The notes: a model not told the origin generated them from the sequence alone. Counted from the first letter of the stretch, positions 1 to 8,348 are shown. The stretch is DNA of 34,406 bases from Candidatus Accumulibacter sp. UBA704 (GCA_002304785.1 DBMG01000165.1:1-34406), one strand, 5' to 3'. Numbers and translations: made by a program.

Positions 1-467
1 TCCCGCGGATAAACGCTGGCCTGCGAAAGGGTACCGCGAAACAGTTCCTCTGCCGCCAGCAGGCGATGCTGCGAATCCAGCCAGAGCGCGAAAAACACTT
101 CCTGCGACAATCCGGAAAGATGCAGGCGCAGATAATCGCGCACGGCTACCGGACTGCAAAACGCATTACGCTCCTTCATCGTCTCGGCCAGTGCCCGCCG
201 CGCCATTTCGAGAACCGCCTGCAATTGGGCATACTTTGCCGACCCCATGCCTGGAATCGCGGAGAATTCGGCTTCCGTCGCCGCAAACAGGCGGTTCAGG
301 CTCCCAAAATGCCGGATCAACTGGCGCGCCAGATCGACGGCACTTTTTCCCTTCACGCCGACACGCACGAATATCGCCAGCAATTCGGCATCCGAAAGAC
401 TCCCGGCGCCACGCGCCAGCAGGCGTTCGCGCGGACGTTCCTCCTCCGGCCAGTCGCTAATTGCCAT
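1..467 (-). CDS. radC: RadC family DNA repair protein (C-terminus cut by window edge)
   Basis: The minus-strand frame opens at an ATG (467-465) and runs off the left edge, giving about 155 N-terminal residues. The protein starts MAISDWPEEERPRERLL, typical of RadC. It then shows a helix-hairpin-helix-like segment (AIPGMGSAKYAQLQAV, about residues 70-85) and the start of the RadC/MPN domain (EELFRGTLSQASVYPR near the edge). The metal-binding JAMM motif expected further on lies outside the window. RadC is a widespread MPN-domain protein historically linked to DNA repair, but its biochemical role is poorly defined. It diverges from coaBC with only 50 bp between start codons, an arrangement common in beta- and gammaproteobacteria. 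Identity is confident; completeness cannot be judged. Confidence 0.93.
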   Translation of the reverse strand, partial: MAISDWPEEERPRERLLARGAGSLSDAELLAIFVRVGVKGKSAVDLARQLIRHFGSLNRLFAATEAEFSAIPGMGSAKYAQLQAVLEMARRALAETMKERNAFCSPVAVRDYLRLHLSGLSQEVFFALWLDSQHRLLAAEELFRGTLSQASVYPR

Positions 468-479
468 GGTGTGATCTCG

Positions 480-506
480 GTTAGAATGATCGTCTGGCAT
501 TCTAAC
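480..506. promoter_or_regulatory. Perfect inverted repeat with face-to-face -10-like elements between radC and coaBC
   Basis: GTTAGAATG (480-488) is repeated in inverted orientation (498-506) with a 9-nt spacer, centred in the 50-bp divergent gap. Each arm contains TAGAAT, a plausible -10 element. The plus-strand copy ends 30 nt before the coaBC ATG and the minus-strand copy 31 nt before the radC ATG. No convincing -35 is paired with either (TTGCCA at 461-466 would leave only 15 bp). It may be a symmetric divergent promoter, an operator, or an RNA hairpin; the symmetry itself is directly visible. Confidence 0.5.
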
Positions 507-517
507 GGGTAATTCAC

Positions 518-1720
518 ATGGAATTAACAGGGAAACGCATCGCGCTCGGCATCACCGGCGGGATCGCCGCCTACAAGTCGGCCGAACTGGTCCGCTTGCT
601 GATCAAGCAGGGCGCCTCCGTGCAAGTCGCCATGACCGAGGCTGCCACGCATTTCATCACCCCGACGACCTTCCAGGCACTCTCCGGCAATCGTGTCTTC
701 ATCGACCAGTGGGACACCAACGTTGCCAACAGCATGGCGCATATCAATTTCTCGCGCGAAGCCGACGTGCTGCTAGTCGCCCCTGCCTCCGCCAATTTCC
801 TGGCCAAGGTGGCCAACGGCATCGCCGACGATCTGCTGACCACGCTGACCCTGGCCCGCGATTGCCCCTTGCTCGTCGCACCGGCAATGAACCGCCAGAT
901 GTGGAGCAACCCGGCGACGCAGCGCAACATCGCCACGCTGCTCGGCGACGAGGTGATCGTGCTCGGCCCGGCCAGCGGAGAACAGGCCTGCGGCGAAATC
1001 GGCGATGGCCGCATGATCGAACCGGAGGAAATACTCGAGGAGCTGATCGCCCATTTCCAGCCCAAGCTGCTCAAGGACAAGAAAGTCCTGATTACCGCGG
1101 GCCCGACCTTCGAAGCCATCGACCCGGTGCGGGGTGTGACCAATCTCTCGAGCGGCAAGATGGGATTCGCCATAGCACGCGCCGCCCATGAAGCCGGCGC
1201 GCAAGTCACCCTCGTCTGCGGCCCCGTTTCCCAGCCGACACCGCGCGGCGTCAAGCGCATCGACGTCACCAGCGCACTGGAGATGCACGCTGAAGTCATG
1301 CAACGCGCCGCCACGCAGGACGTGTTCATCGGCGTTGCCGCCGTCGCCGACTACCGGCCAAGAATCGTTTCCGGACAAAAGACCAAGAAGGACGGCAGTC
1401 CGCCGCCCGTAGTCGAACTCGTGCAGAACCCGGACATCCTGGCTGAGGTCGCAGCCCTACCCGAGCCGCCGCTCTGCGTTGGCTTTGCCGCCGAAACCCA
1501 GAACCTCGCCGAATACGCGGAGAAGAAGCGCCGTGCCAAGAAAATCCCTCTGATCGTCGGTAACCTAATCCAGGACGGATTCGGCGGCGAAGAAAACACC
1601 CTCATCCTGTTCGACGACAACGGCCAGCAGCCGCTGGCGCCGGCCCCGAAACTCGAACTCGCGCGCCAGCTGATTGCGCGCATCGCCACCCTGCTGGAGA
1701 ACCCGTATGCACCGCATTGA
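518..1720 (+). CDS. coaBC: Bifunctional phosphopantothenoylcysteine decarboxylase / phosphopantothenate-cysteine ligase
   Basis: This cytosolic enzyme of coenzyme A synthesis joins cysteine to 4'-phosphopantothenate (CoaB, using CTP) and then decarboxylates the product to 4'-phosphopantetheine (CoaC, using FMN). The 400-aa length is normal. The CoaC half (about 1-185) has the flavoprotein start GITGGIAAYKSAEL, the active-site His75 in SMAHINFSR, the PAMNRQMW motif (122-129) and the catalytic Cys158 in ACGEIGDGRM. The CoaB half (about 188-400) has ITAGPTFEAIDPVR, NLSSGKMG, AAVADYRP (274-281) and ELVQNPDIL. The start at 518 gives the canonical N-terminus, although the upstream Shine-Dalgarno is weak. 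It overlaps dut by 14 nt, so the two are probably translated from one mRNA. Confidence 0.97.
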   Translation: MELTGKRIALGITGGIAAYKSAELVRLLIKQGASVQVAMTEAATHFITPTTFQALSGNRVFIDQWDTNVANSMAHINFSREADVLLVAPASANFLAKVANGIADDLLTTLTLARDCPLLVAPAMNRQMWSNPATQRNIATLLGDEVIVLGPASGEQACGEIGDGRMIEPEEILEELIAHFQPKLLKDKKVLITAGPTFEAIDPVRGVTNLSSGKMGFAIARAAHEAGAQVTLVCGPVSQPTPRGVKRIDVTSALEMHAEVMQRAATQDVFIGVAAVADYRPRIVSGQKTKKDGSPPPVVELVQNPDILAEVAALPEPPLCVGFAAETQNLAEYAEKKRRAKKIPLIVGNLIQDGFGGEENTLILFDDNGQQPLAPAPKLELARQLIARIATLLENPYAPH

Positions 1721-2156
1721 TGTCCGCATCCTCGACCCACGCCTGAAGGACTCGCCGCCGCACTACGCCACCCCCGGCTCGGCCGGCCTCGATCTGCGCG
1801 CGTGCATCGAGGCACCGGTGAAGATCCATCCGGGCGACACCATGCTGATTCCCACCGGCATCGCCATCCACCTCGAAGACCCCTGCCTGGCGGCGATGAT
1901 CCTGCCGCGCTCCGGCCTCGGCCATAAGCACGGGATCGTGCTCGGCAATCTGGTCGGGCTGATCGATTCGGACTATCAGGGCGAAATCATGATATCGACC
2001 TGGAACCGCGGCAAGGACAGCTTCACCCTCAACCCGCTCGACCGGCTCGCCCAACTCGTAGTCGTTCCGGTCCTGCAGGTCGCTTTCAATGTCGTCGACG
2101 AGTTCGATACCAGCACGCGCGGAGCCGGCGGATTCGGAAGCACCGGAAAAGCCTGA
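1707..2156 (+). CDS. dut: dUTP diphosphatase
   Basis: dUTPase hydrolyses dUTP to dUMP and pyrophosphate, keeping uracil out of DNA and supplying dUMP for thymidylate synthesis. The 149-aa product is the usual size for the trimeric family. All five signature motifs are visible in order: TPGSAGLDLRA, LPRSGLGHKHGIVLGN, GLIDSDYQGEI, RLAQLVVVPV, and the C-terminal glycine-rich RGAGGFGSTG that closes over the substrate. An earlier in-frame ATG (1674) lies deep inside coaBC. I chose 1707 because it gives the family N-terminus (MHRIDVRIL) and has GGAGA about 8 nt upstream. The start lies inside the last codons of coaBC, which suggests coupling. It converges with the chemoreceptor gene, 26 nt away. 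Confidence 0.96.
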   Translation: MHRIDVRILDPRLKDSPPHYATPGSAGLDLRACIEAPVKIHPGDTMLIPTGIAIHLEDPCLAAMILPRSGLGHKHGIVLGNLVGLIDSDYQGEIMISTWNRGKDSFTLNPLDRLAQLVVVPVLQVAFNVVDEFDTSTRGAGGFGSTGKA

Positions 2157-2182
2157 GAAGCAGCTCCTCCTCGCCAGCCAGA

Positions 2183-3820
2183 TCAGACACTTTCGACGAG
2201 CCGATAGCTTCTGACGATATCCTGCATGCCGTTCGCCAGTCGATCCAGGTCGCGGGCGGCCTGGGCACTGTTTCCGGCGGCGGAACTGTTTTCCTCCGAC
2301 ATTACCGCGATGCGCTCCACCTGCGCGGCAATACTGTTGGTCGCCGAACCTTGCTCGCGGATGGCTACGGTTATCTCTTCCACCATATTCACGGCCGCGC
2401 GACTGCCGGTGCCGATCTGCTTGATCGAAGCATTGGCTTCCCGGGCGCGTTCAACGCCCGTGGCGACCTTATCCACAACGCCCTGCATGCCGTGCACCGC
2501 GTCACCGACCCGCGCGCGCATCGTACCGATCGTCGAGGAAATATCCTCGGTGGACTTGGCAGTGCGCTCGGCCAGCTTGCGCACCTCATCGGCCACCACG
2601 GCAAAGCCCCGCCCTTGTTCTCCGGCCCGCGCGGCCTCGATCGCCGCATTGAGCGCAAGCAGGTTGGTCTGGTCGGCAACATCCTTGATGACCTGCACGA
2701 TGTTCGCAATCTGCTCGCTCTGTTGCTCCAGCCCGCGAATCAGACTGGCCGCATCATGCACGCTTGCGGAGATATCCTGAATATCACCCACCGTCTCTCC
2801 GATAACCTTCTCGCCGGTCGCCGCCAGTCGCCCCGACTCGACTGAAATGCGACTGGCTTCCTGAGCACGGTCGGCGACATGGTTGATGCTGACGGTGATT
2901 TCCTGCACCGTCGCCGCCATGTCCGACGCCGCCTCGCTTTGTTGATTCGACGCTTCGGCCACACGGGCCGACGTGGATGCCATTTCCTTAGCCGCCTTGG
3001 CCACGGCCTCTGCCCCGGAGGCGATGGACTTCATGTTGCGTTGAAGCTTGTCCAACAACCGGTTCAACGCCGAAGTGGCCTGCCCGATTTCGTCTCCGCT
3101 GTCGACATGCACGCGCACCGTAAAATCCAGATCGCTCTCGACGCGCCCTACCATTGATTGGATCCGGGTCAACGACCGTTTGATATTCGTCAGCAGGAAG
3201 AAACCAAGAACGGCAATGGCGGCGACACCCGCCAGAATGACGACCAGGGATGTCGTCCTGCCCTGCCGCGCGCCGGAAAATGCCGAGTCGGCTGTTTCGG
3301 CGGCAAGCTTGGCATTGAATTCGATGTGTTCGTCGAAGCTCTTCAGGGTCTTGGCGCCCAGCGGAACCGCCCTTGATTGCAGCAACTGGGTGGCAAAGGC
3401 CGTTTCGTAGTTCTCCAGTTTTGGCAACATCTGGGTGGTGAAAAATCCGATATAGGCCTGGAAGCTGGCCAGATCTGCCTCCAGCAATCGCTTGTCGTCA
3501 TCATTCGCCAGATGCTTCTGATAACTGCCCAATTTCTCAGAGATATCCTTCTCCAGCGATTTCAGGCGTTTTACAGTCGCATCGAGAACCTTGTCGTCCG
3601 ACGTCATGAACAGCATCAGAATATCGACGCGCACCTCCATGAACGCCTGCCGCGCTGCGCTGAGCAGTTGGATGCTGGCCAGCCGTTGATCACTGATTTC
3701 CCTGATGCTGTCGGTCCCTTTGTTGGCCACGGACAAGCCTACAAACCCAACCATGAGCAATCCCAGAACCGACACGCCGATCATCAGCATGATGCGATGG
3801 GCGATGGTCAACTTCTTCAT
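2183..3820 (-). CDS. Methyl-accepting chemotaxis protein (four-helix-bundle sensor)
   Basis: This inner-membrane chemoreceptor would signal to CheW and CheA. The 545-aa protein has a first membrane helix (about 11-32), a periplasmic helical domain of the 4HB_MCP type (about 33-190), a second membrane helix (about 191-213) and a HAMP domain (about 214-266). A long coiled-coil signalling domain follows. Its conserved hairpin tip, about 378-420, includes DQTNLLALNAAIEAARAG and GRGFAVVADEVRKLAERT. The C-terminus (RLVESV) lacks the CheR/CheB-tethering pentapeptide. The start has AAAGG about 8 nt upstream. No che genes are nearby, so it is an orphan receptor and its ligand cannot be read from sequence. 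The 274-nt upstream gap holds no promoter I would defend. Confidence 0.95.
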   Translation of the reverse strand: MKKLTIAHRIMLMIGVSVLGLLMVGFVGLSVANKGTDSIREISDQRLASIQLLSAARQAFMEVRVDILMLFMTSDDKVLDATVKRLKSLEKDISEKLGSYQKHLANDDDKRLLEADLASFQAYIGFFTTQMLPKLENYETAFATQLLQSRAVPLGAKTLKSFDEHIEFNAKLAAETADSAFSGARQGRTTSLVVILAGVAAIAVLGFFLLTNIKRSLTRIQSMVGRVESDLDFTVRVHVDSGDEIGQATSALNRLLDKLQRNMKSIASGAEAVAKAAKEMASTSARVAEASNQQSEAASDMAATVQEITVSINHVADRAQEASRISVESGRLAATGEKVIGETVGDIQDISASVHDAASLIRGLEQQSEQIANIVQVIKDVADQTNLLALNAAIEAARAGEQGRGFAVVADEVRKLAERTAKSTEDISSTIGTMRARVGDAVHGMQGVVDKVATGVERAREANASIKQIGTGSRAAVNMVEEITVAIREQGSATNSIAAQVERIAVMSEENSSAAGNSAQAARDLDRLANGMQDIVRSYRLVESV

Positions 3821-4094
3821 GTGAGCCTTTCATGAAAAAAGGCGGCGAGGAAAGGACGACGTAACTCAGTCAAGCCACTTTCTCAACAAACGCCAGAATA
3901 GTGGAGTGCCGCAGTATAAGCGCTAATTCACAACACGGGCTGGATCACCATTCCTCGGCAAGCTCCGCGATTGATAACCTCCATAACAAAGATGGGCGAC
4001 GCTTGGCAAGGACTCCACGCGAATAACGGATTCGCTTGAAAGCCCTTCACAAAGCGCCGCCCGAACTGCTATTGCATCAACTTCGTTGAACTAC

Positions 4095-6698
4095 TCATGC
4101 CGGCTGCAGGCTAGGCGCCAAGGCTCGGGCTCTCCTACGCTGCACAAGAGCGACCAGACCCAATGCCCCCAACGTCGGGATAAACATCCAGGCAGGATCA
4201 GGTCTGTTGTTCTCGATCTCGATGCCGGTGATGACCTGCCCTTGCTTGTACCCGGCCTTCTCGGCCTTGGTGCGGAACTTGACTGCGGTGATGCTGAACT
4301 CATTGCCGCTGGGCATCAGACCCAGACCGAAACGCATCAGCCGTTCGGCTGCCTTCCCGGTCTCGCCAAGCGGCAATAACATGCCCTTCTTGACCACGTC
4401 ACCCTTCATGTTCTCGCCTTCGATCCATACGCGCAGATTCGCATCGGCCGGCGCCTTCTCGATGATCTGCATCAGATCTGTCGACGCCACCTTCGTGTAG
4501 GGCGGATAGATCATGTCCATCCAGAAATTCGGACGGAAGAAGCTGAAGGCAATGAGCAGCAAAATTGCCGTCTCGTACCACTTGCTGCGCGTAATGAACC
4601 AACTCTGAGAAGCCGCCACAAACACCAGGCTGGCGATGGTCGCGGAGAAGATCACCAGCGCTAGACTCCAGACACTTCCGACGTCGATCAACAGGAGCTG
4701 CGTGTTGAAGATGAACATGAACGGCAGGATACCGGTCCGGATGCTGTACCAGAACGCGGTGAAGCCGGTCAGCAACGGGGGCGACTTGGCGATGCCCGCA
4801 GCGGCGTAGGCGGCCAGACCGACCGGCGGCGTTACGTCAGCCATGATGCCAAAGTAGAAGACAAACATATGCACGGCGATCAGCGGCACGATCAACCCGC
4901 TCTGCGAACCCAGTTCGACCACCACCGGAGCCATCAGCGAAGACACGATGATGTAGTTGGCCGTCGTCGGAACCCCCATGCCGAGAATCAGCGAAGCAAA
5001 GGCGACCATGAACAGCATAACCAGCAGGTTCCCCGCCGACAGCAGTTCGACGACTTCGGCCAGCACCAGACCGATCCCGGTCAGCGTCACCGTACCGACG
5101 ATGATGCCCGCGGTCGACGTAGCGATGGCCACGCCGATCATGTTGCGTGCACCGGCCACCAACCCGTTCTTCAGATCGCCAAACCCTTGCTCGAAATAGG
5201 CCTTCACATCACCCGACCCACGGAACCAAGCGCTGATCGGGCGCTGGGTGACCAGGATGAACACCAGGAACATGGTGGCCCAGAAGGCGGAGAGCGACGG
5301 GGAAAGTTCCTCGATCATCAGGTTCCAGATGAGGACCACGACGGGCAGCAGGAAGTGCAGGCCGCTCTTGATCGTGGGTCCGGTTTCGGGGCACTTGAGC
5401 ACCGGCGAGTTGGGATCGTCCAGTTGCAGTTCGGGATACCCGGACTGATATTTGAGCAGGCCGAGATAGCCTGCAAGCATGAGGACGGCGATGATGAACA
5501 ACGAAGCGCCACCTGCCACGTCCTTGATCCAGCCCAGGCCGTAATAGACCACGTTGGCGAGAATGACCGTGCCGCTGATCGTCAGCAGCATGTTGATCAT
5601 GCGCTTCTTCCACGGCGCCACGTAATCGCTGCGCGGGATGCCGCGAATATCCGACTTGCAGGCTTCCAGATACACGATATAGAGCAGCGCGATGTAGGAC
5701 AGAATCGCCGGCAGGGCCGCGTGCTTGATGATCTGGGTGTAGGGGATACCCACGTACTCAACCATCAGGAAGGCGGCGGCACCCATCACCGGAGGCATGA
5801 TCTGTCCGTCGACCGAGGCGGCCGTGCAAACCGCCGCGGCGGTTTGAGACTTGTAGCCGACGCGTTTCATCAGTGGAATGGTAAACGTGCCGACGGTCAC
5901 CACGTTAGCAATCGAACTGCCCGAAATCATGCCGGTCAGCCCGGAGGAAACGACCGAGGCCATGGCCGGGCCACCGCGCAGGTGGCCGAGGAAGGACAGC
6001 GCCGACTTGATGAAGTAGTTGCCGGCACCACCGGTATCAAGCAGTGCACCGAACAGCACGAACAGGAAGACGAAGCCCGACGACACGCCCAGCGCCACCC
6101 CGAACACGCCTTCGGTCGACAACCACTGGTGCGTCATGCCCTTGGCAAACGACGCGCCCTTGTGCGCGATCACGTCCGGCATGTAGGGACCAAGAAAGAC
6201 ATAACCGAGGAACACGGCCGCCATGATGGCCATTGGCAGACCGACGATGCGCCGGGTGCCTTCCAGCAAAATGGTCAGACCCGCTACCGCGACCACCAGA
6301 TCCAGCGTGGTTGGCTGCCCCGGCCGCATCGCCAGTTCCGCATAGAACAAGTAGAGGTAAGCGGCACAAAACGCACCCGCCAACGCCAGAATCCAGTCCT
6401 GCACCGGAATCCGCGTGCGCGGCGAGCTCTTGAGCGGCGGGAAGAGCAGATACCCGAGGAACATGGCGAACGCCAAGTGAATCGAGCGCGACTGGGTGTC
6501 GTTGAGAACGAAGAAACCCAGCGAGAACGGCAGCGGCGACGCGATCCACATTTGGAACAAGGACCATGCCAGCGCCACGTACGTGACAACCTTTGCCGCC
6601 AAGCCGCTCGGCCGGCGCCCCCCGGTATCCGATTCGGCAACGAGTTGCCGCAATTCGTCGTCGGTCAGTTCCGACGCTTTGACTTCAGTGTTCGACAC
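4095..6698 (-). CDS. TRAP transporter fused permease (DctQ-DctM fusion, TAXI type) with DUF3394 C-terminal region
   Basis: This is the inner-membrane part of a TRAP-TAXI transporter, fusing the small and large membrane subunits and driven by an ion gradient. With the start chosen here it has 867 residues. After a soluble N-terminus (SNTEVKASELTDDELRQL) come many hydrophobic helices with DctM-type patterns such as GGPAMASVVSSGLTGMISGS and LGMGVPTTANYIIVSS. From roughly residue 690 the DUF3394-type end adds further helices, then a soluble stretch and a last helix before RRRARALAPS. The open frame reaches 6755, but the upstream part crosses a perfect hairpin. GTG at 6698-6696 has GGGGG 5 nt upstream, so I prefer it; ATG at 6719 is the alternative. 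It follows the binding-protein gene at about 93 nt. No clear terminator follows; the only inverted repeat noticed (4019-4035) lacks a T-run. Confidence 0.93.
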   Translation of the reverse strand: MSNTEVKASELTDDELRQLVAESDTGGRRPSGLAAKVVTYVALAWSLFQMWIASPLPFSLGFFVLNDTQSRSIHLAFAMFLGYLLFPPLKSSPRTRIPVQDWILALAGAFCAAYLYLFYAELAMRPGQPTTLDLVVAVAGLTILLEGTRRIVGLPMAIMAAVFLGYVFLGPYMPDVIAHKGASFAKGMTHQWLSTEGVFGVALGVSSGFVFLFVLFGALLDTGGAGNYFIKSALSFLGHLRGGPAMASVVSSGLTGMISGSSIANVVTVGTFTIPLMKRVGYKSQTAAAVCTAASVDGQIMPPVMGAAAFLMVEYVGIPYTQIIKHAALPAILSYIALLYIVYLEACKSDIRGIPRSDYVAPWKKRMINMLLTISGTVILANVVYYGLGWIKDVAGGASLFIIAVLMLAGYLGLLKYQSGYPELQLDDPNSPVLKCPETGPTIKSGLHFLLPVVVLIWNLMIEELSPSLSAFWATMFLVFILVTQRPISAWFRGSGDVKAYFEQGFGDLKNGLVAGARNMIGVAIATSTAGIIVGTVTLTGIGLVLAEVVELLSAGNLLVMLFMVAFASLILGMGVPTTANYIIVSSLMAPVVVELGSQSGLIVPLIAVHMFVFYFGIMADVTPPVGLAAYAAAGIAKSPPLLTGFTAFWYSIRTGILPFMFIFNTQLLLIDVGSVWSLALVIFSATIASLVFVAASQSWFITRSKWYETAILLLIAFSFFRPNFWMDMIYPPYTKVASTDLMQIIEKAPADANLRVWIEGENMKGDVVKKGMLLPLGETGKAAERLMRFGLGLMPSGNEFSITAVKFRTKAEKAGYKQGQVITGIEIENNRPDPAWMFIPTLGALGLVALVQRRRARALAPSLQPA

Positions 6699-6729
6699 AA
6701 TAACCCCCGAAAAAATCATAAGGAAGGAA

Positions 6730-6752
6730 GACGGTTCCGCGCCGGAACCGTC
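6730..6752 (-). repeat. Intercistronic perfect hairpin between TAXI binding protein and permease
   Basis: GACGGTTCCG (6730-6739) and its exact reverse complement (6743-6752) flank a 3-nt loop, giving a 10-bp GC-rich stem. It sits between the binding-protein stop (6792) and the permease GTG (6698). The RNA lacks a tight U-run directly after the stem, so it looks more like an mRNA-stabilising or partial-termination hairpin than a full terminator. That would favour excess binding protein over permease. The stem is seen; the function is inferred. Confidence 0.7.
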
Positions 6753-6791
6753 CACCTGTCGGCGGGCTTGGTACGGCCCGCTCGTCAGCTG

Positions 6792-7760
6792 TTACATCCA
6801 GCCTTTTTCTTTGTAGTACTTGACGGCGCCCGGATGCAGCGGGGCGGACATACCGCTCGAGATCATGTCTTTCGGATCCAGATTGGCAAACGCCGGATGT
6901 AGCTTCTTGAACTCTTCGAAGTTGTCAAAGACGGCGGAGACCATGGCATAAACCACGGCATCGGGCACCTTGGCCGAGGTCACGAAGCTGGCCACCACGC
7001 CGAAAGTCTTGACCGCGTCGGGGTTACCTGGATACATGCCGCCCGGAATGGTCGCCGCGGCGAAGTACGGGTACTCCTTGATCAGCTTGTCGACCGCCGG
7101 TCCGGTAATCGGAACCAGCTTGGCGCCACAGGTCGTGGTCGGATCCTGGATGTTGGCGGCCGGGCTGCCCACGACGTAGCCGAAACCGTCGATCTTGTTG
7201 TCGCACAGTGCAGCACCGTGCTCATCCGGCTTCAGTTCGGAAGTCAGCGTGAAGTCGCTGGTCTTCATGCCCAGAGCGGGCATCAGGATGTCAATCGTAG
7301 CGCGCGTCCCGGATCCCGGGTTGCCGACGTTGAAACGCTTGCCCTTGAAGTCCTCGAACTTCTTGATGCCGGCCTCCTTGCGCGCCAGAACCGTCAGCGG
7401 CTCCGGATACACCGAGAACACGGCACGCAAGTCAGTATGAGCGCCGCCATCCTTGAACTGCGCCAATCCCTTCACGGCGTTGTATTGCACGTCGGACTGA
7501 GCCACGCCGAAATCGAGTTCGCCACCCTTGATCGTATTGACGTTGTAAACCGAACCGCCCGTGCTTTCCACCGAGCAGCGGATGCCGTGCTTGGCACGCT
7601 CCTTGTTCATCAGACGACAGATGGCGCCGCCTGCTGCGTAATAGACACCGGTCACGCCGCCCGATCCGATGGTCACGAATTTCTGCTGTGCCGTCGCGAC
7701 CGGGCTCGCAAGCGCCACCCCAAAAGCCAAAGTTAATGCAGTTAAGGAATATTTCTTCAT
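6792..7760 (-). CDS. TAXI family TRAP transporter solute-binding protein
   Basis: This periplasmic receptor would deliver substrate to the fused permease downstream. From the chosen start it has 322 residues. It begins with a Sec signal peptide (MKKYSLTALTLAFGVALAS, cleavage probably after ATA near residue 24). The mature start KFVTIGSGGVTGVYYAAGG is the hallmark of TAXI proteins, followed by CSVESTGGSVYNV and GELDFGVAQSD. Later segments FNVGNPGSGTRAT and YVVGSPAANIQD fit the two-lobed fold. The frame is open to 7811, but 7760 gives the signal peptide and has GAGAGGTG upstream. Known TAXI substrates include dicarboxylates and amino acids such as glutamate; the substrate here cannot be told. 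A sigma-54-type promoter lies about 45 nt upstream. Confidence 0.95.
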   Translation of the reverse strand: MKKYSLTALTLAFGVALASPVATAQQKFVTIGSGGVTGVYYAAGGAICRLMNKERAKHGIRCSVESTGGSVYNVNTIKGGELDFGVAQSDVQYNAVKGLAQFKDGGAHTDLRAVFSVYPEPLTVLARKEAGIKKFEDFKGKRFNVGNPGSGTRATIDILMPALGMKTSDFTLTSELKPDEHGAALCDNKIDGFGYVVGSPAANIQDPTTTCGAKLVPITGPAVDKLIKEYPYFAAATIPGGMYPGNPDAVKTFGVVASFVTSAKVPDAVVYAMVSAVFDNFEEFKKLHPAFANLDPKDMISSGMSAPLHPGAVKYYKEKGWM

Positions 7761-7805
7761 TATTGACACCTCTCTCATGATGAATCGATTGTCGAAAAAA
7801 CAATG

Positions 7806-7822
7806 AAGCAATCACCTTGCCA
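7806..7822 (-). promoter_or_regulatory. Candidate sigma-54 (RpoN) promoter for the TRAP-TAXI operon
   Basis: On the minus strand the sequence reads TGGCAAGGTGATTGCTT. The sigma-54 consensus is TGGCACG-N4-TTGCW, so this differs at one specified position and keeps the invariant GG and GC exactly 10 nt apart. The predicted transcription start is near 7797, giving a leader of about 37 nt before the 7760 ATG. Sigma-54 promoters need an activator bound upstream, and a set of direct repeats lies 60-200 bp upstream. No activator gene is in the window. Confidence 0.65.
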
Positions 7823-7857
7823 TCTCTCGATTGACGACGCGGAGATTTCTCACGGCA

Positions 7858-7992
7858 ACGAAATTCCGTCGATAAATCATAGGTTCAAACGAAATTCCGA
7901 AAACAATGACCTGTCAACAAAAACATCGTATATTCCAACACTTGGTCGGATATCCGAACAGCAATTGCGCCATAAATACGGGATTCCGAACA
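7858..7992. repeat. Four related 15-bp sites upstream of the TRAP-TAXI promoter (possible activator sites)
   Basis: Related sites lie at 7858-7872, 7889-7903, 7946-7960 and 7978-7992. Their consensus is roughly ACGRRATTCCGAACA. The first two share the 11-mer ACGAAATTCCG exactly, and the last two share TCCGAACAGC exactly. Spacing inside each pair is 31 and 32 bp, close to three helical turns. The third site contains the 12-bp palindrome TCGGATATCCGA. Relative to the predicted sigma-54 start they lie at about -60 to -195, the usual range for enhancer-binding proteins. A degenerate fifth copy may lie near 7926-7940. Confidence 0.55.
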
Positions 7993-8348
7993 GCCCGTCC
8001 CGTAGCACACGAAAGTCTCGAAGACTGAAACTGAAAGCATGGTGTCATGCAAAGGATGGCGTATTCTTAACCCCCGGGAGAAAGGCAAGCAAACGACAAA
8101 TACGAACCAATTAGTTCTATTTCAGAATTAACTGCGACACTTCGCCGAATCCCGCCTTGGCCGCGACGCGACGAAAACGAACGGTTGAACAGGGTATTTC
8201 GAACGGACAAATGCCATGCGGAAAGACCAAATGGGTCAGGTCGCCGACGCTCACGCAAGATTTCTTGAGGACATTCGTGCCGAATGCCTCGCCCTCGCCG
8301 GCAACGATCATTCGGCGCCGGTCATTCACTCGCGAAAATCAGCCGGTA
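7993..8348. other. Non-coding stretch, nothing recognised
   Basis: This is the rest of the 588-nt gap between the TAXI binding-protein start and the pabBC stop. Short open frames occur on both strands (for example 8117-8329 minus). None has a ribosome binding site or a protein pattern I recognise. An imperfect palindrome GACCAAATGGGTC lies at 8225-8237. No clear terminator for pabBC was found. Confidence 0.5.

Noticed and set aside
4019..4035. Inverted repeat GCGAAT/ATTCGC downstream of the TRAP permease as a terminator
   Set aside because: The stem is only 6 bp and is followed by GTGG and not a T-run on the relevant strand.
4869..6902. A 677-residue open frame on the plus strand, opposite the TRAP permease
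   Set aside because: Its product is extremely rich in His, Arg, Gln and Asp with no recognisable domain, and the opposite strand encodes a clear transporter. It is a typical GC-rich antisense shadow.
7803..8114. A 103-codon open frame in the gap upstream of the TAXI operon
   Set aside because: No ribosome site, basic low-information sequence, and it overlaps the sigma-54 promoter and the repeat sites.
8117..8329. A 70-codon minus-strand frame in the gap below pabBC
   Set aside because: No ribosome site and no recognisable pattern; other frames over the same stretch are equally open.
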